NCBI GenBank assembly: GCA_036571765.1
Contig: BROE01000004.1
Coordinates: 2,948,541 to 3,012,540 of the forward strand
Direction: 5' to 3'
From: Plecoglossus altivelis
Lineage: Eukaryota > Chordata > Actinopteri > Osmeriformes > Plecoglossidae
Length of the DNA: 64,000 bases
Shown here: piece after piece, positions 9,917-22,654 of the stretch
Numbering within the stretch: position 1 is the stretch's first letter
Layout of the letters: each line of letters opens with the position of its first letter
Translations under genes and position numbers: made by a program
The notes under the pieces: generated by a model
Told to the model about the DNA's origin: nothing
Seen by the model: only the letters and a program-made list of their open reading frames with translations
The model's database searches: none

Positions 9917-12900
9917 AGTCCGTCACCCATGTAGATATATCCATGCTGGGGTGTGTTGGGGACATGATAGGCGGTCAGACCCAGCCACAGCAGGCTGCGT
10001 AACACACACACACTGCTGCCCCGCTCAAACTGCAGGCTCCAGGATCCTACACACACACACACACACACACAAAGTATTAAACGTACACAGACCCTATACA
10101 TATACAGTTCAGTCACACACACACACACACAGCAAACATACAGCACATCCAGTTTTTAATGACTTGGCATCATCTCTCACACAAACAGTTCCATGTTGTC
10201 AGCATGTTTTATTGCTTCCAGACTCCTTGTCCACCACACCCAATCCCTCGCTGGAGCACGTAGCTGCACACTGCTGGTCCTGTACGAGGGTTAGACTAGA
10301 GGCTGTCCTGTACGAGGGTTAGACTAGAGGCTGTCCTGTACGAGGGTTATAATGGAGCTGTCCTGTACGAGGGTTACAATGGAGCTGTCCTGTACGAGGG
10401 TTAGAATAGAGGCTGTCCTGTACGAGGGTTAGAATAGAGGCTGTCCTGTACGAGGGTTAGACTAGAGGCTGTCCTGTACGAGGGTTAAAATAGAGGCTGT
10501 CATGTACGAGGGTTAGACTAGAGGCTGTCCTGTACGAGGGTTAGACTAGAGGCTGTCCTGTACGAGGGTTAGAATAGAGGCTGTCCTGTACGAGGGTTAG
10601 ACTAGAGGCTGTCATGTACGAGGGTTATAATGAAGCTGTCCTGAACGAGGGTTATAATAGAGGCTGTCCAGTACGAGGGTTAGAATAGAGGCCGTCCTGT
10701 ACGAGGGTTAAAATAGAGGCTGACATGTACGAGGGTTAGAATAGAGGCTGTCCTGTATTAGTACGTATGTAACTGGTGTCCTGTGTGAGATCAGGGTGGG
10801 CCATCCAGCCTGCAGCTGTCGTGTTGGCAGGTACCCAGAGCTGAGGAACAGCGTGTTAATGCCGAGAGAGCAGCACCCAGAACCAAAACATTCAAGGCAC
10901 ACTGAGCTGGACATCAGCTTCTCACCGCCTCTCTGGAAGTCATTTTCTAAAAGACGATCACAGACTGCGGATAAACAGCTTAGATGAATCTGCACCTCGG
11001 TGATCCAGATGGTCGTCAGACAACAGACGTCTGTGAGCTTCGACTAGTTTCAATGAGCTGCACATTGCTTGTTTTCTGAGATCTGGGTTATTTTCCACCC
11101 TCAAACATGATTTGAGTCTGAGAAATGTTCTAGATAAACTGTCTATGATGCGACAACCCTCCACATTCCTGGAACCAGTTAGTTTCTGGTTCTGAGGTAA
11201 GTCCACAAGAAACGGTGAACGTGGTTAGTCAAATTCTTATTGATTGTGTGACTTCTGCCCTGTCAGACAAGCGTTGAAATGTTTCACAAATGAGCTACAC
11301 TAAGTAGTCTATTGTTGACAAGTACGACATGTTTGGGTCTCACACGTATAGTTTGCTAGTGTGAATCCAGCTGGACGACGTCAAACATTAGGAGGTTCCC
11401 TCAGGTTAGACAATCTGTTTTCATTGTCACTCAGGCCTGTGATCTCCCTGTGTAGTAAACCATGACAGTTATACTGTCATTTACAAATGCACAGATGTCA
11501 GTAACCAGGATACGGAATACCTCTTAGCTCGACGTTACATTTCCCCCTACAAAATATTCTTCGCTGACGGACAGTTTAAACACGTAGGTTTCTTTGTCGT
11601 ACACTGGAATCTTCCATCTGGAGAAGATCACTGTCCAGCTAAGATCAGACTGCAGCTCTCATAATGCCTCAGGTGTCAGTGATCCGACCCCATGCTTCTA
11701 CCAGAACATACCAGGTCTATATAAAGCACGTGGAGGGTGTGTTTGGGACGGTACCTGTGGAGGGTGTGTTTGGGACGGTACCTTTGGAGGGTGTGTTTGG
11801 GTCGGTACCTGTGGAGGGTGTGTTTGGGACGGCACCTGTGGAGGGTGTGTTTGGGCCGGTACCTGTGGAGGGTGTGTTTGGGACGGTACCTGTGGAGGGT
11901 GTGTTTGGGACGGTACCTTTGGGGATGTCGTTGCTCAGGGGGTCCAGGAAGTCGATGGAGGGATCCTGCTCGGCCAACTCCAGGATGGACAGCTGCTTCA
12001 GGCTACGGGGCTCCGTGAAGTGCAGGAAGCTTCTCAGCTTCTCTGCCTCAGAAAACGACAGACCTGTGAAACACACACACATGCTGGCTACACACTGACA
12101 GACCTGTGAAACACACACACATGCTGGCTACACACTGACAGACCTGTGAAACACACACAATAGCTGGCTATACACTATGACAGACCTGTGAAACACACAC
12201 AATAGCTGGCTACACACTATGACAGACCTGTGAAACACACACAATAGCTGGCTACACACTATGACAGACCTGTGACAAACACACATGCTGGCTATACACA
12301 TCTACACACTCATCTACATACATTGTCTGCACAAAGTTACACACATTCACATGCTCATTTTCACTGTCTACACACACATGAACATACACCCGCTAAGTCA
12401 AGTATATTTCCAAGCAATAACATGATTTTTTTGTCATCTATGTTTCCGAGCAATAACATGCAGTTTCGTCATCTATATTTCCAAGGAGAAACGTGCTATT
12501 TCGCCTGGTATATTTCCGAGCAATAGCATGCTATTTGGGAACTCTCCCGGAATCACACAAATGACCAGCACTGACAACACGCAGAGTCACGTGGGCTGAC
12601 CTTCAAAGCTGCGATTGGTCTGAACCAGGCCGTGAGGACTCCGAATAAAGGCTCCTCTTGGAACCACGGACACTTCCGTATCGATGATGTGGACCGTGGC
12701 TGCTAACCTCACTTCCTCCTTCACTTTGATCTGCACGGCCACCCAAAAATATCCTCAATGAGTCACAACTCAAACGGTCTTCAGTCACGAAGGTACAGTA
12801 ATACGCAGTTCATCACCGGGCAATTAATCACAACCGCAAAGTAAACCTCAGTTGTATCAATATTTACGTGACCTTTCAACAGCAGCTCAGCTCGCTCACC

Positions 12901-13512
12901 CGTACCGAGATTTCTTCCTCGGCGGCCTCGTCCCCCTCGCCCTGTTTGCGGGTCTCTGTGTGTTCATACTCATGGGAAGGGTCGCCTACAAAACGGCCCT
13001 TAGCTGCCGCCGACACCTCTGCTAGCATGTCCACGGTGGTGGGTGGAAGAAGGTGCCAATCGACACAGTTAAAACTAAAAAAGGAGGGAACACACTTTCA
13101 CACAGATGACCTCAGAATTTAACTGAAATTCAATCATAATTGTAGGTGAATTAGATAGTTAGATAGCTACATACTGTAACATTAGCTAGTAACTTTGTTA
13201 GCTAGCTACCTTTGACGTACACTAGCTAACAACATGTATATTTCATATATACTGACGTTATTTAGTTTTAGTTATCATCGCTTACCTATAGAGGGTATTT
13301 TTGTCACGCATTTCATCATCTTTAACTCCTTGTGCTATGAAATAATCGCTTTTTATCCCTAAAATCTTGCCCCAAAACAGAACGCGGTTGAATTTGTAGT
13401 TTTTCTTCAGGATTACCAAAGACGTGTGCAGGGCCGCTCTTTGCTCACTGCTCAAAGTTAACCCAGAACCAGAAACGAGGTCCAATGAATAGTAAAGCGT
13501 GTTGGAATCCAT
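9886..13512 (-). CDS. rsph9: radial spoke head protein 9
   Basis: Minus-strand exons 13512-13286, 13074-12900, 12730-12601, 12063-11917 and 10046-9886 give 279 residues (human 276), all GT-AG with matching phases. It starts MDSNTLYYSLDLVSGSG and ends KNMDLPFML, both diagnostic of RSPH9. Other matches are RVLFWGKILGIKSDYFIAQG (exon 1), GRFVGDPSHEYEHTE (exon 2), VPRGAFIRSP (exon 3), FLDPLSNDIPKG (exon 4) and WSLQFERGSS (exon 5). Known role: radial spoke head subunit of motile-cilia axonemes, near the central pair; loss causes primary ciliary dyskinesia in humans. An X-box 140 bp upstream suggests RFX control. Oddities: both splice sites of exon 4 lie in minisatellites that repeat them, and the stop region is duplicated downstream. 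Confidence 0.96.
10275..10757. repeat. 28-bp minisatellite in rsph9 intron 4
   Basis: About 17 copies of ctgtcctgtacgagggttag plus actagagg, some shortened to 24 bp (ataatggag). Confidence 0.9.
11728..11916 (-). repeat. 27-bp array carrying the rsph9 exon 4 donor
   Basis: Seven 27-bp units begin exactly at the exon 4 splice junction. In the transcript each unit starts GTACCG and reads toward CCCTCCACAG, so AAAG|GTACCG (native) is followed at 27-nt steps by ACAG|GTACCG or close variants (one is GTGCCG), six extra candidate donors in all. The array is open in the exon frame and encodes GTVPNTPST modules. Confidence 0.92.
12064..12284 (-). repeat. 40-42 bp array carrying the rsph9 exon 4 acceptor
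   Basis: Units share gacagacctgtgaaacacac. On the minus strand this is GTGTTTCACAG|GTCTGTC, identical to the true acceptor and the first seven bases of exon 4. Five extra copies lie upstream in intron 3, at steps of 40, 40, 42, 42 and 42 bp. Several units read through TAG, so their use would usually truncate the protein. Confidence 0.88.
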
Positions 13513-13651
13513 TTACGAATAAATACGTGATTTAATTTGCAAAAATATACGTCAAAATAGGAAATAACAGAAGTCTAAAGGGCAACCATTGCTTGGTGTG
13601 AGATGAGCGGTAGTAAGCAGTCCGGTTGCTAAGGTAAACAAAGTTACGTGT

Positions 13652-13665
13652 GTTGCCACAGCAAC
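13652..13665 (-). promoter_or_regulatory. RFX X-box upstream of rsph9
   Basis: GTTGCCACAGCAAC matches the ciliary X-box consensus GTNRCC-N(0-3)-RGYAAC exactly, with a 2-bp spacer. It lies 140 bp upstream of the rsph9 start. A weaker half-site pair (gttgctaaggtaaac) lies at 13625-13639. RFX control is the known rule for motile-cilia genes; binding here is inferred. Confidence 0.8.
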
Positions 13666-13849
13666 GCACAGCGCGGACTGATCTGAAGTTTATTTTTGCA
13701 AACCAAACAGTTAATATAACATACTCAAAGCACTGACAAAAAGCGAAATGTTTAAAATGCGTTCGGTATTTTTTATATAAACATATATGAAAAAATGTAT
13801 GATCGTTTTTATTAAGAAATTCCATAGAATTAAACAATGAGAGGATACA

Positions 13850-14190
13850 AGATATGAGTCTGGGGAGGAGAGGAAGGTTCAGAGAGAGAGCAGGAGGGAG
13901 GGAGGAGAGGAAGCCAGAGAGACGGAAAGAGAGAGAAGGGGGAGAGAGAGAGAGATTGGAGACATAGAGTCATAGAGGGAGGGGAGAGAGAGGGGGGAGA
14001 CAGACAGAGGGGAGTGTGACAGGGACAGTAAGCTCTGAGCACAGCTGACAGGATGCTGGGATCCCTGAACTACAACATGACACGAGATGGAATGGAAGAG
14101 TATGAACTAGGGGGAGGAGGGGGAGCTAGACGATGAGAGGAATGACGGAGGAAGGGATGAGGGCAGGAAGTGAAAGACATGGAAAAGAGA
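13850..14190. repeat. GA-rich low-complexity region
   Basis: gagagagagag / gggagg purine tracts upstream of rsph9. A 27-codon plus ORF near 14053 (MLGSLNYNMTRDG...) has no known match. Confidence 0.7.
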
Positions 14191-14587
14191 TTACTGTGAA
14201 TGTGTATGAAAAGGGTGATCATGGAGTTTGCGTCAATGACTGACTATTTTCTCACTAACTTGGTTTCCCCAGAGAGCTGACTAATGTGGACAGGAAAGTA
14301 CAGGAGAAAGCTGTGTGATTCAATGTCTCAACCTCTTAAATCACCAGCACACTCAACCTTCAGCCACTAAGCTACATCCATGTTTGTTTACTAGCAACTA
14401 ACTTTATCCATCTCCAATCCTAACCACTGACCTGAGCACAGCTCTGCCCCGTCTCCTGCCACCCCTGCTGCTTTTAGACGAGTCTTATATCTGACTCTGG
14501 ATCAGTAGGGAACGCCAGCAATAACAACTTAGACTCTTTTCAAGTCTGCCTTCATCTGTAGGCCACACATTAACAAACTAAAGCCTT
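14191..14587. other. unique intergenic DNA, nothing recognised
   Basis: No supported exon, RNA or repeat between the GA-rich and TG-rich blocks. Confidence 0.45.
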
Positions 14588-14822
14588 TTGGGTGTGTGCG
14601 TGTGTGTGTGTGTGTGTGCGTGTGTGTGTGTGGGTCTGCATGTGTGTGTGTATGTCTGTGTGTGTGCCTGTGTGGGTCTGCATGTGTGTGTGTGTGTGTA
14701 TGTCTGTGGGTGTGTGCCTGTGTGTGCGTGTGTGCGTGTGTGCGTGTGTGTGTGTGTGCCTGTGTGTGCGTGTGTGTGTGTGTGTGTGTATGTCTGTGTG
14801 TGTCTGTGTGTGTCTGTGTGTA

Positions 14823-14870
<48 letters not shown>
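14588..14870. repeat. (TG)n compound microsatellite
   Basis: About 280 bp of tgtgtgtg with cctg, ctg and catg interruptions. Smaller CA tracts follow at 14951-14987 and 15040-15065. Confidence 0.9.
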
Positions 14871-14872
<2 letters not shown>

Positions 14873-15065
14873 AGTGTACCAACAGGGCCTCTGTGGGGAA
14901 TCTCCTGCTATTGATGCAGAGAGGAGAGGAGGAGGAGGGGGGGAGATGGGACACACACACAGACACACACACACACACACACACAGACTACTCTGAAACC
15001 AGACATACAGAGGACAGAGTGACCTCTGGGTCTTACCTCACACGCACACACACACACACACACAC

Positions 15066-15477
15066 TCGCACACTCCCTCACCCACACCTGCCAATGCCAC
15101 CCTCATTAATCAAACTCCCCATCTTGGCTCGGAATGGCGACGTTTTCACGTTTGAGGATGTTTGTGATCTCTAGATGACCGAGGGAGTAAATGTGTCTGT
15201 GTGTGTGTCTGTGTGAGTGTGCGTGTGGTTACTTCTCTGGGAAACTCACCTCCCCGGCGACCACCGTTGCCAAGGAACTAATCCGGAGGGACAAAAGGTG
15301 GGAACTCAACAGAGTACGATCCTTAAAAAAGCATCTGATTGGCTGGCAGAGGCCCACGCGATGTTGTGATTGGCTGCTACTGAGTTTGTATACAAATCTG
15401 CAGGGTCAGAGGTTAGCTCCATCGATCATGGTGGTGACATGGAGAAACAGTGACCCCAACAAAGTTTACCATCTGAT
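15066..15477. other. unique intergenic DNA, nothing recognised
   Basis: Complex sequence between CA repeats, containing a CCAAT-box-like inverted motif (gattggctg, twice near 15338 and 15370). No coding match was found. Confidence 0.4.
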
Positions 15478-16142
15478 ACACACACGCTTACACACACATA
15501 CACACACGCTTACACACACATACACACACGCTTACACACACGCTTACACACACAAACACGCTTACACACACATACACACATACACACACGCTTACACACA
15601 CAAACACGCTTACACACACATACACACACGCTTACACACACAAACACGCTTACACACACATACACAAACGCTTACACACCTAACTTGCACGCTTAGACAC
15701 ACATGCATGCACGTTTACACACACCATACATGCACGCTTACACGCACCATACATGCACGCTTACACACACCTAACTTGCACGCTTACACACACCTAACAT
15801 GCACGCTTACACACACCTAACATGCACGTTTACACACACCTAACATGCACGTTTACACACACCTAACATGCACGCTTACACACACCTAACTTGCACGCTT
15901 ACACACACATACATGCACGCTTACACACACATACATGCGCGCTTACACACACCTAACTTGCACGTTTACACACACCTAACTTGCACGCTTACACACACCT
16001 AACATGCACGTTTACACACACCTAACATGCACGCTTACGCACACCTAACATGCATGCTTACACACACCTAACATGCACGCTTACACACACCTAACATGCA
16101 CGCTTACACACACCTAACTTGCACGCTTACACACACATACGA
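15478..16142. repeat. 23-24 bp CA-rich minisatellite
   Basis: Tandem cgcttacacacacctaacat / gcttacacacacatacacac units, more than 25 copies. The 209-codon plus ORF running into it is a repeat artefact. Confidence 0.9.
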
Positions 16143-16277
16143 TGTATACCTAACTCACGCAGGCTGTTGGTTAAGTTCAGTGCTCATTCAAAGAAAGATG
16201 ACAAATATGTGTTGATGGTTTTAATGAAGCACAAAATGGCCAGATTGTGTTGAGGTCCCTGGGTACAATAGGTTCCT

Positions 16278-16545
16278 CGTACACACACACACACACGTAC
16301 ACACACATATACACATACACACACACACAGACGTGCACACACATGTACACGTACACATACACACGTACACATACACACGTACATATACACACAAACACAC
16401 GTATACACACTTACGGACACACACATACACACATACCTACACATAGTCACACACACCCATGTACACACATACACACGTGTACACATACGTACACGCACGT
16501 ATACACACGCATACGCGCACGACCGCACGTACACACACACTCAAC
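16278..16545. repeat. (CA)n compound microsatellite
   Basis: cacacacatacacacgtac variants over about 270 bp. Nothing else was recognised between 16545 and 17000. Confidence 0.85.
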
Positions 16546-17000
16546 CACATCTAGCAGAAGATAAATGCTTTAATGCAGTCTGTGGATGGTAGCCCAGACC
16601 AGCAAACACATCTGATTCATCTGTCTCTGATCTAACTCACCAGACACCAGCCCAGTCTAAATACTCTGTCTCATCTTCCTTTCTGTCCTCACACATATAC
16701 AGTCATTCCATTAAGAAGGAGGAGATGAGGGGTGAGGCAAGGAAGAGACACGGGTGAGGCGAGGTGAGGAAGGGAGAGTTATTTCGTCAGTCTCTTCCCT
16801 TGTTCACCATGAAAACTCCCAGTTGAGAGTTTTGTTCAGTTGTGGTGATGACTGTTCTGTTGTGGTGATGACTGTTCTGTTGTGGTAAAGATGATGGTTT
16901 TGGTGGCTGTGAAGTTTCAACTTCAAGGTTCAAGTTTGAAAAAGAAAGAATAAGGAGACTGATGAGCCGTGTTGTTCTAATTCCAAATCGATCTGAAATG

Positions 17001-17006
17001 TTTATT
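17001..17006 (-). terminator. candidate polyadenylation signal, tmem63a
   Basis: tttatt on + reads AATAAA on the minus strand, about 1.5 kb past the tmem63a stop. It is the first clear signal I found, so the 3'UTR may contain the two minisatellites below. Confidence 0.4.
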
Positions 17007-17629
17007 AACAACATGGGACAAGGACCACAGCTCTGTTAGCTCACCTGCCTGTCCTGTCCTGTCCAATCCACTAACATGTTTTGACAGCCTAAACTATTCT
17101 GACAGATTAAAGTGATTTACAATTAGATTAAAATCAAACGTCATAAAGGAGAAACATGAAAAGTATAAAAAAATATATAGTTCCCGCTTCCCATAGTTAC
17201 ATTTATAAATAATCAACTTGATCTATTGGACAGATTAGTCGACATTTAACAAACATTGTAAAAAGAACTGCCCGCACTAGAATGTAAATTTAGCACAACC
17301 ACTTTGGAGAGCACTTTAAAAATGTTTTGACCCATCACTTATGAAAAAACAGTTCAACACATGACTCCTGATGTCCACATGTAAATACATGAACTCGCCT
17401 TGCAATAGGAAACCCTGACTCAAGATATTTCAATACTTTTGGTGTTTGCAAATGTTACATTTGAAAGTCTTGGTGGGACAGAGTATCAGATCTATAAAAG
17501 CATACACATTCACATACACATTCATGGTGCAGCCCTGCCATCTGTTGGTGAGATGGATCCCTTTAACTAGACTGGATACAAAACAAACATACAGTATATG
17601 TGCAGTTTTCTTCACGAAAGGTTGTTGTG

Positions 17630-17795
17630 GTGTTACAGTAACCATGACCACCAGGGATTTTGCAGTTACCGTGACCACCAGGGGTGTTGCAGTAACCATG
17701 ACCACCAGGTGTGTTGCAGTAACCATGACCACCAGCGGTGTTGCTGTAACCATGACCACCAGGGGTGCTACAGTAACCATGACCACCAGTGGGGT
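17630..17795. repeat. 27-bp minisatellite, probable tmem63a 3'UTR
   Basis: Six copies of cagtaaccatgaccaccagg plus ggtgttg. It ends near a possible degenerate SINE tail (gataaaagcgtttgaga, 17883-17899). Confidence 0.85.
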
Positions 17796-17984
17796 TCCGG
17801 GATCTCTGGTGGTCTGGTTGTTCAGGGCAGTTATCTCTGAACTCGGGCTGAGAACACACAGGAAGAGCCTGGCAGTCAGACCTGATAAAAGCGTTTGAGA
17901 TGATAGACAGTCAATACTACATGATTGATCGATGGCTAAGGCACCTAGATAGTGACAATATGAGGAGTTCTGGAGGGCAGATGG

Positions 17985-18425
17985 CTAAGGGCTGGAGGGT
18001 GGTTAGTTAAGGTAAGGGGGGCTGGAGGGTGGTTAGTTAAGGGCAGAGGGGCTGGAAGGTGGTTAGTTAAGGTATAAGGGGCTGGAGGATGGCTAGTTAA
18101 GATCAGGGGCTGGAGGGTGGTTAGTTAAGATCAGGGGCTGGAGGGTGGTTAGTTAAGATCAGATGGGCTGGATGGTGGCTAGTTAAGGTGAGGGGGGCTG
18201 GATGGTGGGTGGCTAGTCAGAGGGGTTGGAGGGTGGTTAGTTAAGGTCAGATGGGCTGGAGGGTGGCTAGTTATGGTATAAGGGGCTGGAGGGTGGTTAG
18301 TTAAGGTCAGAGGGGTGGAGGGTGGCTAGTTAAGATCAGGGGCTGGAGGGTGGCTAGTTAAGGTGAGGGGGGCTGGAGGGTGGGTGGCTAGTCAGAGGGG
18401 TGAAGGGAGGCTAGTTAAGGTCAGA
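17985..18425. repeat. about 30-bp minisatellite, probable tmem63a 3'UTR
   Basis: About 15 copies of ggctggagggtggttagtta plus aggtcagag, ending about 70 bp beyond the tmem63a stop codon. Confidence 0.88.
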
Positions 18426-18492
18426 GGGGTGGATGCAGCCTACTGAATGGTTTCCAGTGTCTCCTACAGTTGGAGTTTGCTCCAGATGGGCT

Positions 18493-21400
18493 CTACGACT
18501 CCAGGAGGCTGTCGTCCGATGGGCTAGAGTGGGCTGGGCTTCCTTCGGTCGAGCCATACGATTGGTAGGATTTCCCCCCCTCTGGTGATGAGGCTGCTGT
18601 GTTGTTGTAAAGGACTCTGGGAAGGTAAGGCTGCGGAGAAGAAGACTGAATAACTGAGCATGTGCAGGAGACAGCAGGAGCAAAGGATGCTGTGTATCTT
18701 GGTTACCACACGAGCAAGCCTACAGTCACTCTCTCTCTCATTCACTCTCTAGCTCGCTTGCTCATTCACTTGCTCACTCGCTCTCTCGCTCACTCTCTCT
18801 CTCTCTCGCTCACTCTCTCATTCACTCTCTAGCTCGCTTGTTCACTCTCTCGCTCACTCTCTCTCTCTCGCTCACTCACTCAGGTAAAGGATGCTGTGTA
18901 TCTTGGTTACCACACGAGCAAGCCTACACTGGCTCACTCTCTCTCTCTCTTGCTCACTCACTCTCTCTCGCTCGCTCACTCTCGCTCGCTCAGGTAATGG
19001 ATGCTGTGTATCTTGGTTACCACACGCACAAGCCCACACTCACTCTCTCGCTCGCTCATTCACTCACTCTCTAGCTCGCTCGCTCACTCTCTCGCTCGCT
19101 CACTGAGTCAGGTAAAGGTGTGTGTGTGTTCAGTACTGACCATTCTGTTGTCCGGCAGTCGATCACAATCCACCTCCTCCTTTACCTGCACACACGCACG
19201 TGCGCACGCACACACACACACACATACACACACACACATACACACACACATACACATGCATACGCACACACATACACACACACAAGCACAGGTAGAGAGG
19301 GGCATTAAGGAGGGGGTTGAGGGAGGCAGAATACACACACTCACACACACACTCTATCACACACACTCACCCTCTCACACACACACTCACCCTCTCACAC
19401 ACACACTTACCCTCTCACACACACACTCACCCTCTCACACACACACTTACCCTCTCACACACACACTCACCCTCTCACACACACACTCACCACGTAGTTG
19501 TGCGGGCTGAGGTATTTGAAGTATCCGAAGCAGGTGTAGCTGATGCAGATGAAGATGGTGATGCACATGACCACCAGAGTGAAGAGAGAAGTGTATGCCA
19601 TGAACCCTGACACACACACACACACATACACACACACACACACACACATACATACATACACACACATACATACATACACACACACACACAAACAAGCAGT
19701 TTAACTACATCTGCTTCTCTACAACTATGCACACGTAAATGTAAATAAATGGCTACATTAGTATGTGTGTGCATGTGCGTGCTTGTCTGTCTACAGTATA
19801 TGGGCGTGTGTATATATATATATATATATACACGTGTGTATATGAGTGTGTTTGTGTGTGTATATGAGTGTGTATGAGTGTGTGTGTGTGCATGAGTGTG
19901 TGTGTATATGAGTGTGTGTGTGTATATGAATGTGTGTGTGTATAAGTGTGTGTGTGTGTGTGTGTATATGAGTGTGTGTGTGTATATGAGTGTGTGTGTA
20001 TATGAGTGTGTGTGTGTATATGAGTGTGTGTGTATGAGTGTGTGTGTGTATATGAGTGTGTGTGTGTGTATAAGTGTGTGTGTGTGTGTATATATATATA
20101 TGAGTGTGTGTGTGTATATGAGTGTGTGTGTGTGTGTGTGTATATATGAGTGTGTGTGTGTGTATATGAGTGTGTGTGTATGAGTGTGTGTGTGTATATG
20201 TGTGTGTGTGTATAAGTGTGTGTGTATATGTGTGTGTGTGTATATGAGTGTGTGTGTGTGTATATGAGTGTGTGTGTGTGTGTGTGTGTATAAGTGTGTG
20301 TGTGTGTATATGAGTGTGTATATGTGAGTGTGTGTGTGTGTGTGTATAAGTGTGTGTGTGTGTGTGAGTGTGTGTGTGTGTATATGAGTGTGTGTGTGTG
20401 TGTGTATATGAGTGTGTGTGTGTATATGAGTGTGTGTATATGAGTGTGTGTGTGTGTGCATGAGGGTGTGTGTGTATATAGTGTGTGGGTTTATATGAGT
20501 GTGTGGATATGAGTGTGTGTGTGTATAATGTGTGTCTGTGTATAAGTGTGGGGTGGTATATGAGTGTGTGTGTGTGTGTGTATATGAGTGCGTGTGTGTA
20601 TATGAGTTGGTGTGTAATGAGTCTGTGTGTGTGTGTATCATGAGTGTGTGTGTGTAGTATATGAGTGTGTGTATTATAAGGTGCTGTGTGTGTTATGCAG
20701 TGTGTGTGTGTGTATATGAGTGGTGTGTGTGTATTGAGTGTGTTGTATATGAGTGTGTGGTAGAGGTGTGTGTATTATGAGTGTGTGTGTGTATATTGTG
20801 TGTGTGTATGAGTGTGTTTTAGTGTGTCTTTGTGTGTCTTTCCGCTTGTGTGTGTGTGTGTCAACAAATAAGATGATGTGTGCGTGTTTGTGTGTATATG
20901 AGTGTGTGTATATGAGGGTGTGTGTATGTGAGTGTGTGTGTGTATAAGTGTGTGTGGTGTGTGTATATGAGTGTGTTCGTGTGTGTGTGTGTGGTGTGTA
21001 TAGAGTGTGTATATGAGTGTGTGTTAGTGAGCGTGTGTGTGTGTACCTGTTCGTAAGACAGAGAAGAAGTACAGCCAGATGAGGCAGATGATGGGCGCGG
21101 CCAGAGCTTGATTGACAGCTCCCAGATGCACCTGTCGGTCCAGACGAGCAGGTAGGAAGGCGTAGTACAGGTTGTGTTTATCCACCAGGTGTCTTAGTAG
21201 CAGGTACAGAAGACCTGGGGGAGAGGCGAGGAGGGAGAGGGAGGGAGGAGGAGAGGAAGTGTGGGAAAAGAGGAGAGGAGGGGAGAGGAGGTGGGGGAGA
21301 GGGAGAGGAGAGAGGGGGAAGGGGGTGGGGTGAGAGGGAAGAGGAGAGGAAGAGAGAGAGGGTGACGAGGAGGGAGAGGAAAGGAGAGGGGTGGGGGAAG

Positions 21401-22615
21401 AGGTGGGGAGGGGAGAAGAATAAGAATGAGGATGAGTAGAAACAGCTGAGAGAATAATAGAAGGCTGTGTGTGTGGTGTGTTAAGATTACGTTGGGAGTT
21501 GCAGTGTCTGAGTGAGCGTGTGTATGTGTGTGTGAGTGTGTGTGTACTCACCGAAAGGTACGATGACAGGGCAGGTGATGCTGTAGGCCATGATGACTGT
21601 GAACACACACAGGGTCCAGCCGTACATGGATCCATACTCACACTCGTACGCCTGGTTCTGGAGAGACACACATTGTCAAAGGTCACTCCTGCAGCCATGA
21701 CACGATGGGACGTAACCATGGCATCAGAGGAGTAACCATGGCGACGGGCGTAACCTAGTTCACCGGGACTCACCTGGGTGACGTACTTCCTCTCGGCGGC
21801 GGAGCGGGCCAACAGCATGCGGATGGTGTAGAGCAGTAACCCTGGCAACCGGAGCAGCTCCATCCCAGAACCCACCAGGCCGGCGGCGATGACGTAATTG
21901 ACGAAGAACGCCCCCTGGTCAGGCAGAAACACACACCTGGGGGGGGGGAGGAGTGTTTATAACAGGAATACTGCAGGTAGAACCGCCAGAGAACAGGAAT
22001 ACTGCAGGTAGAACAGTAGAACAGGAATACTGCAGGTAGAACAGTAGAACAGGAATACTGAAAGTAGAACAGTCAGAGAACAGTCAGAGAACAGTCAGGG
22101 AACAGGAATACTCACTCAAACCTCAGCTTTCCATCTGACAGGAACTCCTCATCAAACAGCCAGCGGAAGAACAAAGCCAGACTGAACAGGAACAGAAAAC
22201 CAGACAGAAGTGTCAGAGACACATTCATAGTTCAGCTTATTAACGGTTGTTTTCCTGGAAAGAGTAACAAGGTTTAGGGCCAGTTAACTGGCAGAGAGAC
22301 GCTGATACACAGACAAGTTGGTGATGTTGTTGTTGTGGATGTTATTGTTGTTGCCAGATGTTATTGTTGTGGCGGGTTGTGTTGTTGTTGTTGTTGTGGA
22401 TGTTATTGTTGCTGTGGATTCTGTTGTTGTTGTTGTTGCCGTGGTTTCTGTTGTTGTTGTGGATGTTGTTGTTGTGGCGGTGGATGTTGTTGTTGTTATT
22501 GACCTTGTTAGTCCGAGGGAGGGCAGGATCAGAACCATAAACAGCAGGAAGATGTACAGCTTGTGCATCATGCTTAGCTGCTCACTGGACCTACACACAC
22601 ACACCACACACCAGA

Positions 22616-22654
<39 letters not shown>

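Noticed and set aside
19487..20641. 384-codon His/Thr-rich minus ORF
   Set aside because: Read-through of the CA array in tmem63a intron 20 joined to exon 21; not a separate gene.
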